Below are positions 41,718 to 53,537 of a stretch of DNA of 64,000 bases, one piece after another; position 1 is the stretch's first letter, and each line of letters opens with the position of its first letter. The notes beneath the pieces were generated by a model. The model made no database searches. It worked only from the letters and a program-made list of their open reading frames with translations, and had not been told where the DNA came from. The position numbers and the translations under genes were made by a program. Origin of the DNA: Cladorrhinum sp. PSN259 (taxonomy: Eukaryota > Ascomycota > Sordariomycetes > Sordariales > Podosporaceae); NCBI GenBank assembly GCA_033725935.1, contig MU867070.1:434001-498000 (forward strand), read 5' to 3'.

Positions 41718-43986
41718 CTTGGGCAAGAATGAGATGATTTCTTTATACGAGTGAATGACGACTTTGGGAACTCGAAAATATCAAGAAGATGGAGTTTGGA
41801 TATCAAAGATGAAGAGAGAAGGAGCGAGTGGGTCCGTGGAAAAGCTGAAAGCCTGAAATCCCCCTTTCCAGGCTTAGCGCGATTGGATGCCTGGAGCGAG
41901 ATTGCTTAAATCGGTCCACGACGCGTGGGCAGGGGGCTTCCACGTAGCTTCGCTAAAAAGGGAAAGACTGATCCTTCCGAAAGTCCCCGAACCTAAGGAA
42001 CAAACTTTGATCGGTCATCCATCTAAAATCTTTTTTGCCTACCTATTAGGGTGATAGCTGAAATTCAATATGGATTGATTACCTAAGAATAATGATAACA
42101 AGCATTAAAAAGAACAAAATAGGCCTCTCAGAGACCAAAACAGGGCATATATCATAACTTACATGAGCGATTTAGTGGTGATTTCGAACAGGTATATCAT
42201 ACCTACATAGTTTTCCTGCCACTCCGTGAAAGGCAGATATGTGGTTACTTGGGCAATGACTTCTTGCTGCCAGTGGTCGGTCTGGTAGGATGTAGAGGAA
42301 GGTCCATTCTCGGCCACTGACATGCTCGGTTTTGGCAAGAACAGAAGCCGAGAAGTAGCACATCGCTGATGCCAACCGCTCAAGAAAATGCTGCCAGTCC
42401 ATTCCCAGCGATGTATCTCCTCTCAGGCAATCAACGCTCTCTTGCACGTCGTAAATTATCCAGAAAACGCATCCCCAATCCAAAATTCAATCTCCAAGAA
42501 TCGACAATGCTTGTCAACGAACACATAGAGAACTCCACATCATACGCGAGACGATCGTTCTCTCATCAGAATGTCTCCTGCGATCCAAGTGAAAGCATCA
42601 AGCAATATATGCAGCACCTAGAAAGCGAGGTGCTCCGCTTACAAACTCGCGTCAGGCATCTGGAGGACCACGTTTGTATTTCTTGTGCTTCTCATTCCAT
42701 CAATCAATACCTTCCTTTCCCTCTCCCTTGTGTTTCTCTATTACGCCCATACGTGACCAAAGACCGCCGTGCTAAGCCAACGGTGCGAGACTGAACCGAA
42801 AGTCCCAGGGGTTCGTGCACGACAAACCATAACTCTTCTCTGGCTAGTCACAGCCTGCCTGTGGTAAGTGAAGAATGCGAGAGGTAAAGAATGAAGAGGA
42901 TGAGAAAACAAACAAAGAGGGCTAAATATAAGACTATCAAACGTTCCAGCCTCCAGCATCCGAAAAGATAGAATGCATTGAATTAAATAGGTGATCTGTA
43001 ACAGAGGGTGAATGGAAGATGTGGGATGTCTCGGAAATTCTCAGAAAGGTTGATCAAGGGGATGATGAGGAGGAGTAGTATTACTAAAGAGACAGAGGGT
43101 TTATGGGGCGGAGCATTATTGGCGGGGGGATATTCCAAGAGCATTGAAGTCTTTGGAGATTTTTGAGGAAAGCAGAGGTTTATAAGGTAGAGGAAAAGAT
43201 AGTTCAAGAGGACTCTGAGAGTTAATAGTTTGGAAAATCAATGCAGAAAGAGGCTCAGCACACCGACTCGGAGGGTGTTACAGGAATAGTGATGGAGCGT
43301 TAATCTGTCGCATACGCTAGCTAATGTATCGCAGTTGACTATAGTGGTTCCCTACTGCAGGGTTGCTTGCGTAGCTGTCCCAATTTCCTATGCGGCCCAA
43401 TCGCGTCTGAACTGTCGGCCCGTTAGTTTTCGGGACCACAGGTTGGATGCCGGGTATAATAGAGACAAACGGCTCCCGCACCAATCACGTCAGTCCAAGA
43501 AACGGACCAAAGTACGGTACCTATTCATTATACGGTTCACTAATTCACATCATAGGTGTAGTCAAACCAGGGGGGAAATTTCCCACCAACTACCTTTACT
43601 CGGCAACTCAAGTCGGAACGGCGGTTGTCCAAGCCAAGTCTTTCTCAGCGCCGGTATTCTAGGAGAGTGACTATACTCAGGTCAATTTAATTTACTTAAC
43701 CAATCCTCTACGACGGTGCTCCGGACTGGTAATTGCCCCAGCACGTAGTTCTCGCGCTCCAATCCGGCGGCCCATTTGTTCGGAGGAATGCCGCTCAATA
43801 TACAGGTTGCCCAAGAGCTGGATACACCACCCATAGAGAACTTGAAGCGCATACTCAACACTAGATAGATATTTAAGCATACGGCCCTCCGCAAGTGCTC
43901 AACATGGTGACGAGTGTCAGCTATCTGGCGCGCAGGTCTAAGCTCACCTCGGATCCGAATAGCCGCACGACTAGCATTTTCTCATA
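41718..43986. other. AT-rich intergenic region
   Basis: Apart from one doubtful frame (42369-42794, separate entry) no gene is supported. The DNA is AT-rich with many stops. A single CreA-like CCCCAG lies at 43736-43741, about 245 bp upstream of the GH43 start. Confidence 0.5.
42369..42794 (+). CDS. Doubtful short gene with coiled-coil segment
   Basis: A 141-codon frame from ATG 42369. Residues near 79-102 (SIKQYMQHLESEVLRLQTR) form a convincing leucine-heptad coiled coil such as follows the DNA-binding part of some fungal regulators, but no zinc cluster or basic region precedes it. The sequence after DHV loses coding character, and GTTTGT there could be a weak donor. It could be one exon of a larger gene, a pseudogene fragment or chance. 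Confidence 0.3.
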   Translation: MPTAQENAASPFPAMYLLSGNQRSLARRKLSRKRIPNPKFNLQESTMLVNEHIENSTSYARRSFSHQNVSCDPSESIKQYMQHLESEVLRLQTRVRHLEDHVCISCASHSINQYLPFPLPCVSLLRPYVTKDRRAKPTVRD

Positions 43987-45312
43987 ATGTTCTCCTCTAC
44001 CAAGTCGATGCTCAAAGGCATCGCTGTCGCTGGCGTCTTCCTCGGCGGCAGCGTCGACGTCGCACGGGCCGACAACCCCATCATCCAGACCCTCTACTCG
44101 ACCGACCCGGCACCGTACGTGTGGAACAACACTGTCTGGCTGTTCACTGGCCATGACGAGAGCGGCGCCAAAAACTACGACATGAGAGACTGGAGACTCT
44201 ACTCGTCGACAGACATGGTCAACTGGAGAGATTGGGGCGTCATGATGAGCCTCAAGACATTTAGTTGGGCCAAGGCAGACGCGTGGGCGGGTCAGGTCAT
44301 CGAGCGGGACGGCAAGTTCTACTACTACGTGCCCGTGACAAAGAACAGCGGAGGGTATGCCATCGGTATTGGTGTCAGCGACAAGATCACAGGGCCGTAC
44401 AAGGACGCCCTGGGCAAGCATCTGTTGGCTAACGGAGGTATTGACCCGACCGTCTTTATTGACGATGACGGCCAGGCGTACATGTACTGGGGCCACTCTA
44501 GCCCCTACTACGTAAAGCTGAACAAGGATATGGTGTCATACAGCGGCGCCATGACTGGCGTCTCGCTCCAGAACTTCATCGAGGGCCCCTGGCTCCACAA
44601 GCGCAACAGCACCTGGTATCTCACCTATTCCAGCATGGGCGGCGGTAACGAGGACATCAAGTACGCCACGAGCACGAAGCCGACAGGTCCATGGACCTCC
44701 AAGGGTCAGATCATGGCGGCGCAGGGCAGGTCGTTCACCAACCACGCCGGTATCATCGACTACAAGGGCGGCTCCTACTTTTTCTACCACAACGGCGCGC
44801 TTCCCAACGGCGGCACCTACTCCCGCTCCGTCTGCGTGGAGAAGTTCACCTACAGTGCCGACGGCAGCATCCCCAAGATGGTTATGACGGACGCGGGCGC
44901 GCCGCAGATCGAGCCCCTGAACCCGTACCAGCAGGTCGAGGCCGAGACCATCGCTTTCTCGTCCGGCCTGACCACCGCGGCGAAGAGTGACGGCGGCATA
45001 TATGTGACCTCGATCAGCAACAACGACTACATCAAGGTCAAGGGCGTCGACTTCGGCACAGGGGCCGCTTCCGTTGACCTCCGCGTTGCTGCCGCCGCCG
45101 GCGGTGGCAAGATCGAGCTCCGCGTGGGCAGCCAGACCGGCACCGTCATCGCAACGTGCGCCGTTGATGCCACCGGTGGCGCGCAGACGTGGAAGACCAT
45201 CTCGTGCCCCGTTACTGGCGCCACGGGAAAGCAGGATCTGTTCTTCAAGTTCTCCGGCAGCAACTATAATTTCGACTGGTGGCAGTTCAAGAAGGCTGCG
45301 GCGGCCGTGTGA
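43987..45312 (+). CDS. Secreted GH43 glycosidase with C-terminal CBM6
   Basis: A five-bladed beta-propeller hydrolase acting on arabinose or xylose side chains of hemicellulose (alpha-L-arabinofuranosidase or beta-xylosidase), carried to xylan by a family 6 binding module. It is intronless with 441 residues. Residues 1-28 form a signal peptide ending near VARADNP. The catalytic base aspartate lies in STDPAPYV (about 39), the pKa-tuning aspartate in GIDPTVFIDDDG (about 160) and the acid glutamate in IEGPWLHK (about 199). CBM6 starts near 313 (QQVEAETIAFSSG) and ends with YNFDWWQFK. The gene is clearly GC-rich, especially at third codon positions, between AT-rich flanks. The exact bond cleaved cannot be decided from sequence. 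Confidence 0.92.
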   Translation: MFSSTKSMLKGIAVAGVFLGGSVDVARADNPIIQTLYSTDPAPYVWNNTVWLFTGHDESGAKNYDMRDWRLYSSTDMVNWRDWGVMMSLKTFSWAKADAWAGQVIERDGKFYYYVPVTKNSGGYAIGIGVSDKITGPYKDALGKHLLANGGIDPTVFIDDDGQAYMYWGHSSPYYVKLNKDMVSYSGAMTGVSLQNFIEGPWLHKRNSTWYLTYSSMGGGNEDIKYATSTKPTGPWTSKGQIMAAQGRSFTNHAGIIDYKGGSYFFYHNGALPNGGTYSRSVCVEKFTYSADGSIPKMVMTDAGAPQIEPLNPYQQVEAETIAFSSGLTTAAKSDGGIYVTSISNNDYIKVKGVDFGTGAASVDLRVAAAAGGGKIELRVGSQTGTVIATCAVDATGGAQTWKTISCPVTGATGKQDLFFKFSGSNYNFDWWQFKKAAAAV

Positions 45313-46010
45313 AGCCCGTCCTGGCACTAGGTAGGACCCGTCAGCTATCTAGGTCGTGAGTTTGATAATCTGTGGCAGAAAGGAGGACATAGGTTTTAGA
45401 TAAATTTTATCAAATCATCTCGATGTAGATTAGGGGTGGACAAGGACCAGGTAGTTCTGATTTTGGGATACAAGCAGCCGAAAACTGTGGTCTTGCAAAA
45501 GAATTGCCATTTGAATATCTAGATTCTTCTAAATTGAATAATACTTCCGTGGTGGTGTAGTACAAAAAGCATATATGGTGAAGAGTATGGGAGGAACGAC
45601 GAGGCTCAGGAAGCAGCAGATTTAGGAAGCTGGAAAAAGCGGATAGGATTTGTAAACCGAAAGAAATGACGATTTAGAAGAAGAAAAAAAAGACAATGAG
45701 AGAATGTTGAAGGTAGATGCTACATCGTGTGGGTAATGTACACGGACGCCAGTGAGGTCAGGGGAATAACACACAAGGCGGCGAGCGATCTCAGGTCACA
45801 TAATAGCTTTAGCTTAATAAGGTAGATAGATATCTTGTAGACAGAAAGTAATAATCTATCAAGTCTAATTACATCGAGTTTCAAAATTTTGAAGAACAAA
45901 CCTGACTGACCCACTTGGAGGCGTGTATAGGCAACCAGAAAATGATGAACATAACAGGAATACTGTCGCAAAAAGTCTCCTGCATATGGGTGAGGTAGTA
46001 AGACAAAGAC
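45313..46010. other. AT-rich convergent intergenic region
   Basis: No gene supported. It lies between the 3' ends of the GH43 gene and the ankyrin gene. Confidence 0.5.
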
Positions 46011-49000
46011 TCAGACAAGATATTTCTTATTCCACCGAATCTCGCGCTCCCCATTTTCCAGCTTGACAATCCTGAAGGTGTGAGGCGAGAACTCTGGGGA
46101 ATACTTGGGCAGCCGTTTCTGAAAGGCGGCCAATAGCTGCATAACAGAAATACCCCGGCGGTTCTTTATCGTGAGATCAGCACCCAAGCTTAGCGGCAAA
46201 ATGAACTGGCAGGAGGAAACATTGACGTGACCACCCCAGAGGTTCTTTAGTTTGTGCTCCAGAAAGAAGGACAAGGGTGTGTTTCCGTCCTCGTCGACCT
46301 GGTTCTTGTCCGCCCCGGCACGAAGAAGTGAATGTACCACCAAGTTTGTGCAACCGTCGGAACCCGGTGTGCGGAATGAGCCCGCTGTTTTGAGAGACCC
46401 AAGAACGTCGGGATCAAGGATTTTATGGAGGTACAGTTGTGAAGAGGCTTGCGGGTTTCGCTTGATCGGCTGAATCCCCAACATGGCGGGGATCAGAATT
46501 TCCCATCCTGTGACTGGCCGTGTGATGGCCAGCATCAGCGGGGTAATGGATGTTCCTGACAGGTTGGGATATTCTTTCTTTGTCGAGACGGATTGGTGCA
46601 GATTTGCGCCAAGCCGGAGCAGATCGAGGATGGTCGTCTGAAAGTCAACCTGCGCCTCAAATCCTTGGTAACGGTCGAGCGGAGAACACTGCATCGCCTT
46701 GAAAAGAATCGTCTCACCGTCGTCGTCCACTTCGTTGATCATGCTTGGAGGAAGCAGCCGTGCAAGCTGGAGAGTCAAGCGGAAGCATTCATTCGCAACA
46801 GCTTGACGTATAAATGCTAAAACAGACTTTGGTTCCAGACCTTTGGCGATGTAGGGTAGAGCTCGAAGGCATATAGCCTCAGCTAGAAGACTGTGAGCTA
46901 AGCGGCGATTTGGAGTAGGCATGTTGCCGAGGAAGTGCTGGAATAGGCGAATATCTGAAAGGAAATGCCCGGAATGGTCGAGGTCGAGTAGCAAGTCTGT
47001 AAATTCCCTCATTTGCGAACGGGGCCGGCCCGGCTGTGCATCAGCGCTGGCGCCCAAATAAGCATTGGCATGAACAAGGAGACGGCCAAGCACTTCAATG
47101 ATCTCCTCATAGTCAAACAAATCAACCAGTTCAACTCTTGAGTGCCTCGTTAGGATGTTCATTGCCCACGGGTGCATGCCTCTAATCGCAGGGTGGAACG
47201 CGCTCAGTCCCTTGTTGTCTTTGATCAAAGGATCGGCCCCATTTGCGAGGAGCAATCGCAGGATATCTCCTCCTAGATTGTTGTCAATGTTGATGCTGCG
47301 TGTGTCAAACGCTTCGAAAAACAGATGCAGCACGGTTTTCCCATCGCGATCCTGGTGATTTACTCGGACACCTGCGTTCAGCAACATATGAACAATGTCA
47401 AGAATTAGCTTCTCGGGGACATCAGAACTCAAATTGCCTCTTCGCCAATGACCGGCAACGGCTGTCCATATTTCAGGCTCTCGTGGCATCTCCCCGAGCA
47501 AGACCATCAACGCATTTCTGTTTTTGGTGTCACAAGCGTTCACATCAGCACCAACATTCAGGAGAGCTTGCACGGCAGTTGACTTGAGGTGAACAACAGC
47601 CACGGAGAGAGCTGTCCTTTCGTCGTCGTCATCGCATCTCCACGGTTCAAGCCCCTGGTTGGCAACGATCCTGGCGATAAGTTTCGGCCCCACTACTTCT
47701 TGTCCCCTACCAGGAAAGCAAAGCTCCTCCCGATACTGATTTGGTCCAGGCGGCATGAAAATTGTTTGCATGCAGCAAAGGTGTAACAACGGAATCGTAG
47801 TTGCATGAATAGCCAGTGCGCTTTGACGGTAATCCTCGCGAGGGCGAATTGCAAAGTGACAATCGATGTTGGCGCCCACGTCGAGAAGTCGCATCGCATC
47901 CTCAAAACGGCCAAAACGACAGGCCTCAGCCAGCATAGTCGTACTCATTTCGCCTCTTCCCACCTTGAAGTCGATACCAAGGTCAATATTTGCACCACGA
48001 CCCAAGAGAAAAGGCACCGTAGACTCCCAGCGGCGGTTGACCACAGCGTAGTACAATGGTGTTAAACCGCACTCGTCCTTGCTGTCGACGCCGACATGGG
48101 GATTGGTTTCAAGCATATAAGTGAGTAAATCTACATGTCCGTTTGCCGCAGCTTGGTGGATAGGAGGAAAGTCCGGGCGGGTTTCAGGCGACAGAATGTC
48201 TGCCCCGCGGAATATGAGAAGTTTGGCAATTTCGAGACGATGGGAGCAAATTGCAACGTGGAGAGGTGTCCAGCGAGGAGTGCCATGGAGTTCAAAATCC
48301 GGGTCCTCGACTTTTTGCCAAAGGCTAACCTGGGGCGGACAACCGCAGAAAAAGAGAGACTCGCTGCCAATATGAGCCTGATGATCTAGCAGCATGTGGA
48401 CAATGCTGGTGTGGCCTTCCTTGGTTGCAATATGGAGAGCAGTGTGTTTACGTGTGATGAGACAATCGCGTTCGTCTTCCACGTCGGAATCGTCCGTTTC
48501 GTCATCCCATGGCCCGAAACCATCATCCTCGTCGATATCATCATCATCCTCATCACCATCGTCGAAATAACCGAACCCGAAATCGAGGCCCATATCGTCC
48601 ATGTCATCGGTGTCATGCATATCATCTGTGTCGCCTGTGTCGTCCGTGTCATTCATACCATCCATGCTACCCGTACCAATCATGTTCTCCATAGAGTCCG
48701 TGTTGTGTGTCGCGTGTGTGATGGTGGTCGGGTTGGTATCGCTGGCATTCGTATCGTTGAGGGGAATGAGACCGTCGGATCGGAGGACAGACTGAACATG
48801 CGCGGCGCGCCGAGCAGCGCGAGAAATAATGACAGACCGGAGGACAGGAGCGTACACATCGAGATGAGTGAAGGTCGGACTAGCTCTTCCGGAGATACGG
48901 TAGATCTGGCTTATTCGTAATTCCCCTGTTGGCCAGTAATCGGGGCTTTTGCTATCCCAGTTTGCAATCCCCTCTAGAAATTCCTGGGCCTTCATCCAAA

Positions 49001-49331
49001 CGCTCTCTTTGAGGGTGTATGAGAATTCGAAGTTAGGGTCTGCACCGGCATCCAGCGCTTTCTTTACCGTCCCGGGGACGCCCTTTTTGGCACCCCAGGC
49101 CAATGGCAGATGTGCGAAATCCTTGAGCCCAGCGCGGTAGAGGACGAGGCCCGCAACTTCTGAGAGCCTGCGGTTGGTCCGGGCAAAGCTGGCGAGGGAT
49201 CGAAGGGCGGACAGATCGAGATGGTCGGGTTTGTTCCAGGCGTGGTATGAGGCATCAGGCTCGTACAGGCATTCGGCGATGATGGTGATGAGCTCGGTCG
49301 GGAGACCGGGAAGTAACGGAGCCTTGCCCAT
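46011..49331 (-). CDS. F-box-like ankyrin-repeat protein, 1106 residues
   Basis: An intronless protein. The first 75 residues (LLPGLPTELITIIAECLY, then FARTNRRLSEVAGLVLYRAG) match the fungal F-box-like leader common in ankyrin proteins, suggesting use as an SCF ubiquitin-ligase adaptor. Ankyrin repeats run from about residue 297 (HTALHIATKEGHTSIVHMLL) through the C-terminal half (HVDLLTYMLETNP; TPLYYAVVNRRWESTVPFLL; TALSVAVVHLKSTAVQALL; GKTVLHLFFEAFD), with divergent ones towards the end. Between about residues 215 and 290 is an unusual acidic block of repeated Thr-Asp-Asp and Met-Asp-Asp units running into DEDDDDIDEDD. Partners and targets are unknown. Confidence 0.85.
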   Translation of the reverse strand: MGKAPLLPGLPTELITIIAECLYEPDASYHAWNKPDHLDLSALRSLASFARTNRRLSEVAGLVLYRAGLKDFAHLPLAWGAKKGVPGTVKKALDAGADPNFEFSYTLKESVWMKAQEFLEGIANWDSKSPDYWPTGELRISQIYRISGRASPTFTHLDVYAPVLRSVIISRAARRAAHVQSVLRSDGLIPLNDTNASDTNPTTITHATHNTDSMENMIGTGSMDGMNDTDDTGDTDDMHDTDDMDDMGLDFGFGYFDDGDEDDDDIDEDDGFGPWDDETDDSDVEDERDCLITRKHTALHIATKEGHTSIVHMLLDHQAHIGSESLFFCGCPPQVSLWQKVEDPDFELHGTPRWTPLHVAICSHRLEIAKLLIFRGADILSPETRPDFPPIHQAAANGHVDLLTYMLETNPHVGVDSKDECGLTPLYYAVVNRRWESTVPFLLGRGANIDLGIDFKVGRGEMSTTMLAEACRFGRFEDAMRLLDVGANIDCHFAIRPREDYRQSALAIHATTIPLLHLCCMQTIFMPPGPNQYREELCFPGRGQEVVGPKLIARIVANQGLEPWRCDDDDERTALSVAVVHLKSTAVQALLNVGADVNACDTKNRNALMVLLGEMPREPEIWTAVAGHWRRGNLSSDVPEKLILDIVHMLLNAGVRVNHQDRDGKTVLHLFFEAFDTRSINIDNNLGGDILRLLLANGADPLIKDNKGLSAFHPAIRGMHPWAMNILTRHSRVELVDLFDYEEIIEVLGRLLVHANAYLGASADAQPGRPRSQMREFTDLLLDLDHSGHFLSDIRLFQHFLGNMPTPNRRLAHSLLAEAICLRALPYIAKGLEPKSVLAFIRQAVANECFRLTLQLARLLPPSMINEVDDDGETILFKAMQCSPLDRYQGFEAQVDFQTTILDLLRLGANLHQSVSTKKEYPNLSGTSITPLMLAITRPVTGWEILIPAMLGIQPIKRNPQASSQLYLHKILDPDVLGSLKTAGSFRTPGSDGCTNLVVHSLLRAGADKNQVDEDGNTPLSFFLEHKLKNLWGGHVNVSSCQFILPLSLGADLTIKNRRGISVMQLLAAFQKRLPKYSPEFSPHTFRIVKLENGEREIRWNKKYLV

Positions 49332-50400
49332 CTTGGGCTTCGGCCGCTCGTTCGGCTCAGGTCAACGAGGATGGTTGCGGATATTGAAAAGACGGAGACG
49401 GCGTTCCGTGTTCTCGATTGTCGCTTCTGCTAGAGGCGGGGATAACAGGTGCAGTGTTGGAGAAACCCCGACGCGATTGACTTTTAATGGGGCCGGTTCC
49501 AGTGGGCGAGTAGCGCGCCCTGTGGTGCGTGAGCACGTGATTCAGCCGAAGAAATAGTTATCTCCTGGCTACCCAAGGTAATCTCATGGGCCTTTCCTTT
49601 CTCCCAAGACCTTCACTCGACGTGTGGAAAATTACACTCCCATTCTGTTTTTGCCTATCATCCTCCTTCAACCTAGCCGAGATGTTGAGGAAAAACCTTG
49701 CAAGTTTGCATTTCAAGTTCCAGGTACTGGAGCGTGTAATTTACGTATTGTTACAGGAAAGTCTGGGTAATCTATACACAACTCTCCAGGGTACCTTATC
49801 GTGACCGGCTTGCTTTCCCCGCGATGAGGTTACATTTCCAACGGTGGAACCTGGGGATGAGGTTGGGGAACACGGAGCCGTTATGGACCCCATACTCCGT
49901 GGTGCATGCTTTTTCAAGGTCATCGACAACAAAACTGCCGAACACGGTAGTACCTCCCCCTGTCATACACAAATTCATCCGCCCGAGCATTACAAGCGCA
50001 CCTATCACGGCGCGAATTGAGTTCGCCTCCTGCCATCCTCAAGGCTTAATTCCGCCGTTGCACCCTGATGTAGCCATGATTGGCGGGACTGGTGGAGGCT
50101 CATGGCTGATTGTTCCTTGATGGCACCCTGGGTAACATCGAAACCTCACACCAGGGACTCCATTCCCGCCGGGCCAGGCCAAACCCGTGTCTTGTTACCG
50201 ACCACAATCACGGACCGAAGGCCACATTGGCTCGCATGGAGTGATGGACTGATGCATTCCTACCCCAGGATGCGAGGGTTCAGTCGGTGACGGGGCGACG
50301 GGTCGATGGGATAGATAAAGTGTCTCTCATCTGCTTCCCCAGTACCCGGGTATCTTTCCATCCACAGTTCCAGACCCGTCTGTTTGGCCGTTGGGACAAG
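49332..50400. other. Divergent promoter region
   Basis: No gene supported between the ankyrin gene (-) and the sugar transporter gene (+). Short frames occur without domains. Confidence 0.5.
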
Positions 50401-52103
50401 ATGAAGCTCCCCACCATCTACAATGTCCACCTCGTGGCAATGATTGCTACGCTGGGAGGTGCTCTGTAAGTCAATTCACCCATCCAACGACTCCCGGGGA
50501 ACTTGTTGAACATCAACACTAATCACAATGACTTGCACAGCTTCGGTTTCGACATCTCGTCCATGTCGGCCATTGTCGTCACACAACAGTACATCGACTA
50601 CTTTAACAACCCTTCAGGAGTGATCCAGGGTGCCATTGGATCGGCCCTCGCCGCCGGGTCCGTCGTTGGCTCTGCGGTTGCCGGTCCCCTCTCGGACAAG
50701 ATTGGCCGTCGCGACTCCATCATGTTCGCTTGCATCTTTTGGCTCATCGGGACATCAGTTCAGGTCGCCTGCCGGAATTATGGCCAACTCATCGCCGGCC
50801 GTGTGCTCAACGGTTTCACCGTCGGCATCACTTCCTCACAAGTACCCGTCTACCTCGCTGAGATTGCCAAAGCTGAGAAGCGCGGCTCTCTTGTCATTAT
50901 CCAGCAACTGGCCATTGAGTTTGGTATTCTGGTAATGTACTTTATTGGTTATGGCTGTGCTTCCATTGAAGGCACAGCTTCATTCCGCACCGCGTGGGGA
51001 ACCCAGTTCATCCCATGCCTCTTCCTCATAATCGGCCTCCCCTTCCTGCCCCGTTCGCCCAGATGGCTCGCCAAGGTTGGGCGTGAGCAGGAGGCCATTC
51101 AAACATTGGCTGATATCCAAGCCGGTGGTAATATCGACGACCCACTTGTCATTGCTGAGTGGGAGGAGATTGTTACTGTCATGCGCGCCGAGAGAGAGTC
51201 CGGCAAGGGATGGAGAAAATTCTTCAAGAATGGCATGTGGAAGCGTACCATGGCAGGAATGTCTGTTCAAGCATGGCAGCAACTTTCGGGCGCCAATGTT
51301 GTCGTCTACTACCTCACCTACATCGCCCAGATGGCTGGCCTCAGGGGCAACGTCGCCATGGTGACATCGGGTATCCAATATGCCGTTTTCATCATCTTTA
51401 CTGGTATCATGTGGTAAGTACAACTAAATGTTATAGCATACCCATTGAAAGCAAACGGCTAACGCAGTCTTTTCTTTTCCACAGGATCTTCATCGATAAG
51501 ACCGGCCGCCGAACACTCCTAGTATTGGGCGCTCTCGGAATGGGCTTCTGCCACTTTGTTATCGGTGGTGTCATGGGTGCCCACCACGACAATGTCCCCG
51601 GTGGCGTTGGCGACCCGCCAAATGCCAATATTGTCATCTCGGTCCATCCAGGCGCTCCCGCAAACACCGTCATTACCTTCTCATACCTCTTGATCGTCGT
51701 CTACGCGCTTACTCTAGCGCCGGTCTGCTGGATCTACGCCGCTGAGGTCTGGTCGCTGGGTACTCGTGCCACCGGAATGTCATTGGCAGCATTATCCAAC
51801 TGGGTTTTCAACTTTGCTCTCGGCATGTTTACGCCTCCTGCGTTCGTCAACATTACCTGGAAGCTATTCATCATTTTCGGTGTGCTGTGCATGACTATGG
51901 CGGTATGGTTCTGGCTTTTGTACCCCGAGACCTGCGGCAAGACGCTTGAGGAGATCGAGGTTATGTTTGGCAATGATGCGCCACGCCCATGGAAGACCAA
52001 GAAGGGCGAGTCACGGTTGGCAGCCGAGATCGAAGCTGTACGGGCGAGAAAGGCTGGTGATACCACAATGTCTCAAACCGTCACACATGAGGAGAAGGTC
52101 TAA
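50401..52103 (+). CDS. MFS sugar porter, glucose/hexose type, three exons
   Basis: A plasma-membrane sugar:H+ symporter or facilitator. Exons 50401-50465, 50541-51413 and 51485-52103 give 518 residues. Donors are GTAAGT (both) and acceptors GCACAG and TCCACAG. The joints rebuild GGALFGFDISSMS and IMWIFIDKTGRR. Sugar-porter signatures are all present: GPLSDKIGRRDSI (loop 2-3), RSPRWLAKVGR (the PESPR-like motif after helix 6), QQLSGANVVVYY in helix 7, which is associated with hexose selectivity, DKTGRRTLLVLG in loop 8-9, and YPETCGKTLEEIE after helix 12. The length and twelve-helix plan are typical. It may import sugars released by the nearby glycosidases, but that link is inferred only from neighbourhood. 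Confidence 0.92.
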
Positions 52104-53537
52104 GGGGCTCAAGATGTTGATGTTGACGATAGTGATACTACATAATACCCAGTTTGCCACCACAGTAGCCCGACGCCGTTTAGGAAATTTATCTCGTATA
52201 CAACCCAGCTTGATTCATTTTGATGCAAGTGAAAGCGCCACGGATCAGAATCATCAGACGTGTAAGCAAGCACAAATGTCATTGTGGGCGAGACGCATGA
52301 CAGGAGCAAAGCAATTCCATTTTAGCTACAACTGGTGCGGCAGGTAGGGGCAAGCTTGATGATTCTAAATCTGGCTCACCATTGAAAAATTATCATTGCC
52401 ATTGCCGTCATCGGCTTGACATCCAGACGAAGGCGTCATGACGAACCCTAACCCTGCGTGATTTGATCATCGACACAAGCAATCCCAGGGATCCGAAAGT
52501 CTGGTGATCATCCGTCGTCCAAGAAAGTTTGTTGTTTTATTCCTGGCCACAAAACATCATCACCCAATCAGACTCGAAGCGAAGCCACTCTAATTGCGTG
52601 TCTCTGCAGGAGTTGAAACGCGTCGCTGCAGCCAAACCCCGCGCAGATGACTCGTCCCGATTCACCAGGACCCGTTTACGATTGGCGAAAGCTTATCATT
52701 CATCAGCGATGAAGCTCAGTTTCCATCCATAAGCGGCTCTCTAAAAACAATGAGCAATAGGAATTCCCCGGGTATGCGAGGATCCGATGCACGGGATTTC
52801 TTGCTTACTTAGGATTCCCTACATTGGTGTAAGAATTGGCGAGCATGTGATCGATGGGAACTTGGGCAGCATCAATTCCCCTCCAAAGGACCCCTCATCC
52901 CCACATTTTACCACGCACCTTCGTCTCCTGTCGATTTCCGTGGTCGTGAGTGGCTGTGGGGCTTCGGGAGTGCTCTGGACCGACTGAACTGCGAGTTCGC
53001 GCTAAACACCTTTGTCCACGCAATAAACTCCAACCGGAACGCCTGCATGAAAGAAAAGGAAGTATTATGCACACATACGTAATATCGAGAATGTTGAGCT
53101 ACCGAAAAGATGCTGTGCAAGATGGAAAGAGGGGTATATAGGTAGACAGGCAATTCCCAGCACTGATTTACACGCCTAGAGAAGAAGAAGAAGAAGCGCG
53201 CCAAGGGTCGAGACACAGGTGAAACACCACACAAAGAGACTCTTCTTTATCGTCGTCACATTGCCAGGTTGTGCTATTCTGCGATAAGAATAGCCCCTTA
53301 TTTTGGCAACTGTCGTCTCTTTGTGCTTTATTTTCGTCCCAATTCTTGCAACCTTTTTTTTTTTTTTTTTTTTTTTTTGAACTTGGAGAGCGTCTTGCCC
53401 AGGTGGTTATAATTGCTTTCTTTTCTGATCTACTCTACCTACTCTGCTCGCTGACCTTGAAGGTTGCAGCAGCTATTTACTATTCTTTTTATTTACAGTA
53501 ATCTTTTTTTTATTCCTCTTCAATACCTATAGCCACC
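52104..53537. other. Intergenic region with 25-nt T tract
   Basis: No gene supported. A T25 run at 53354-53378 and a GAA repeat at about 53,181-53,196 lie upstream of the sterol-binding protein gene. Long T tracts exclude nucleosomes and are common in fungal promoters. Confidence 0.5.
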
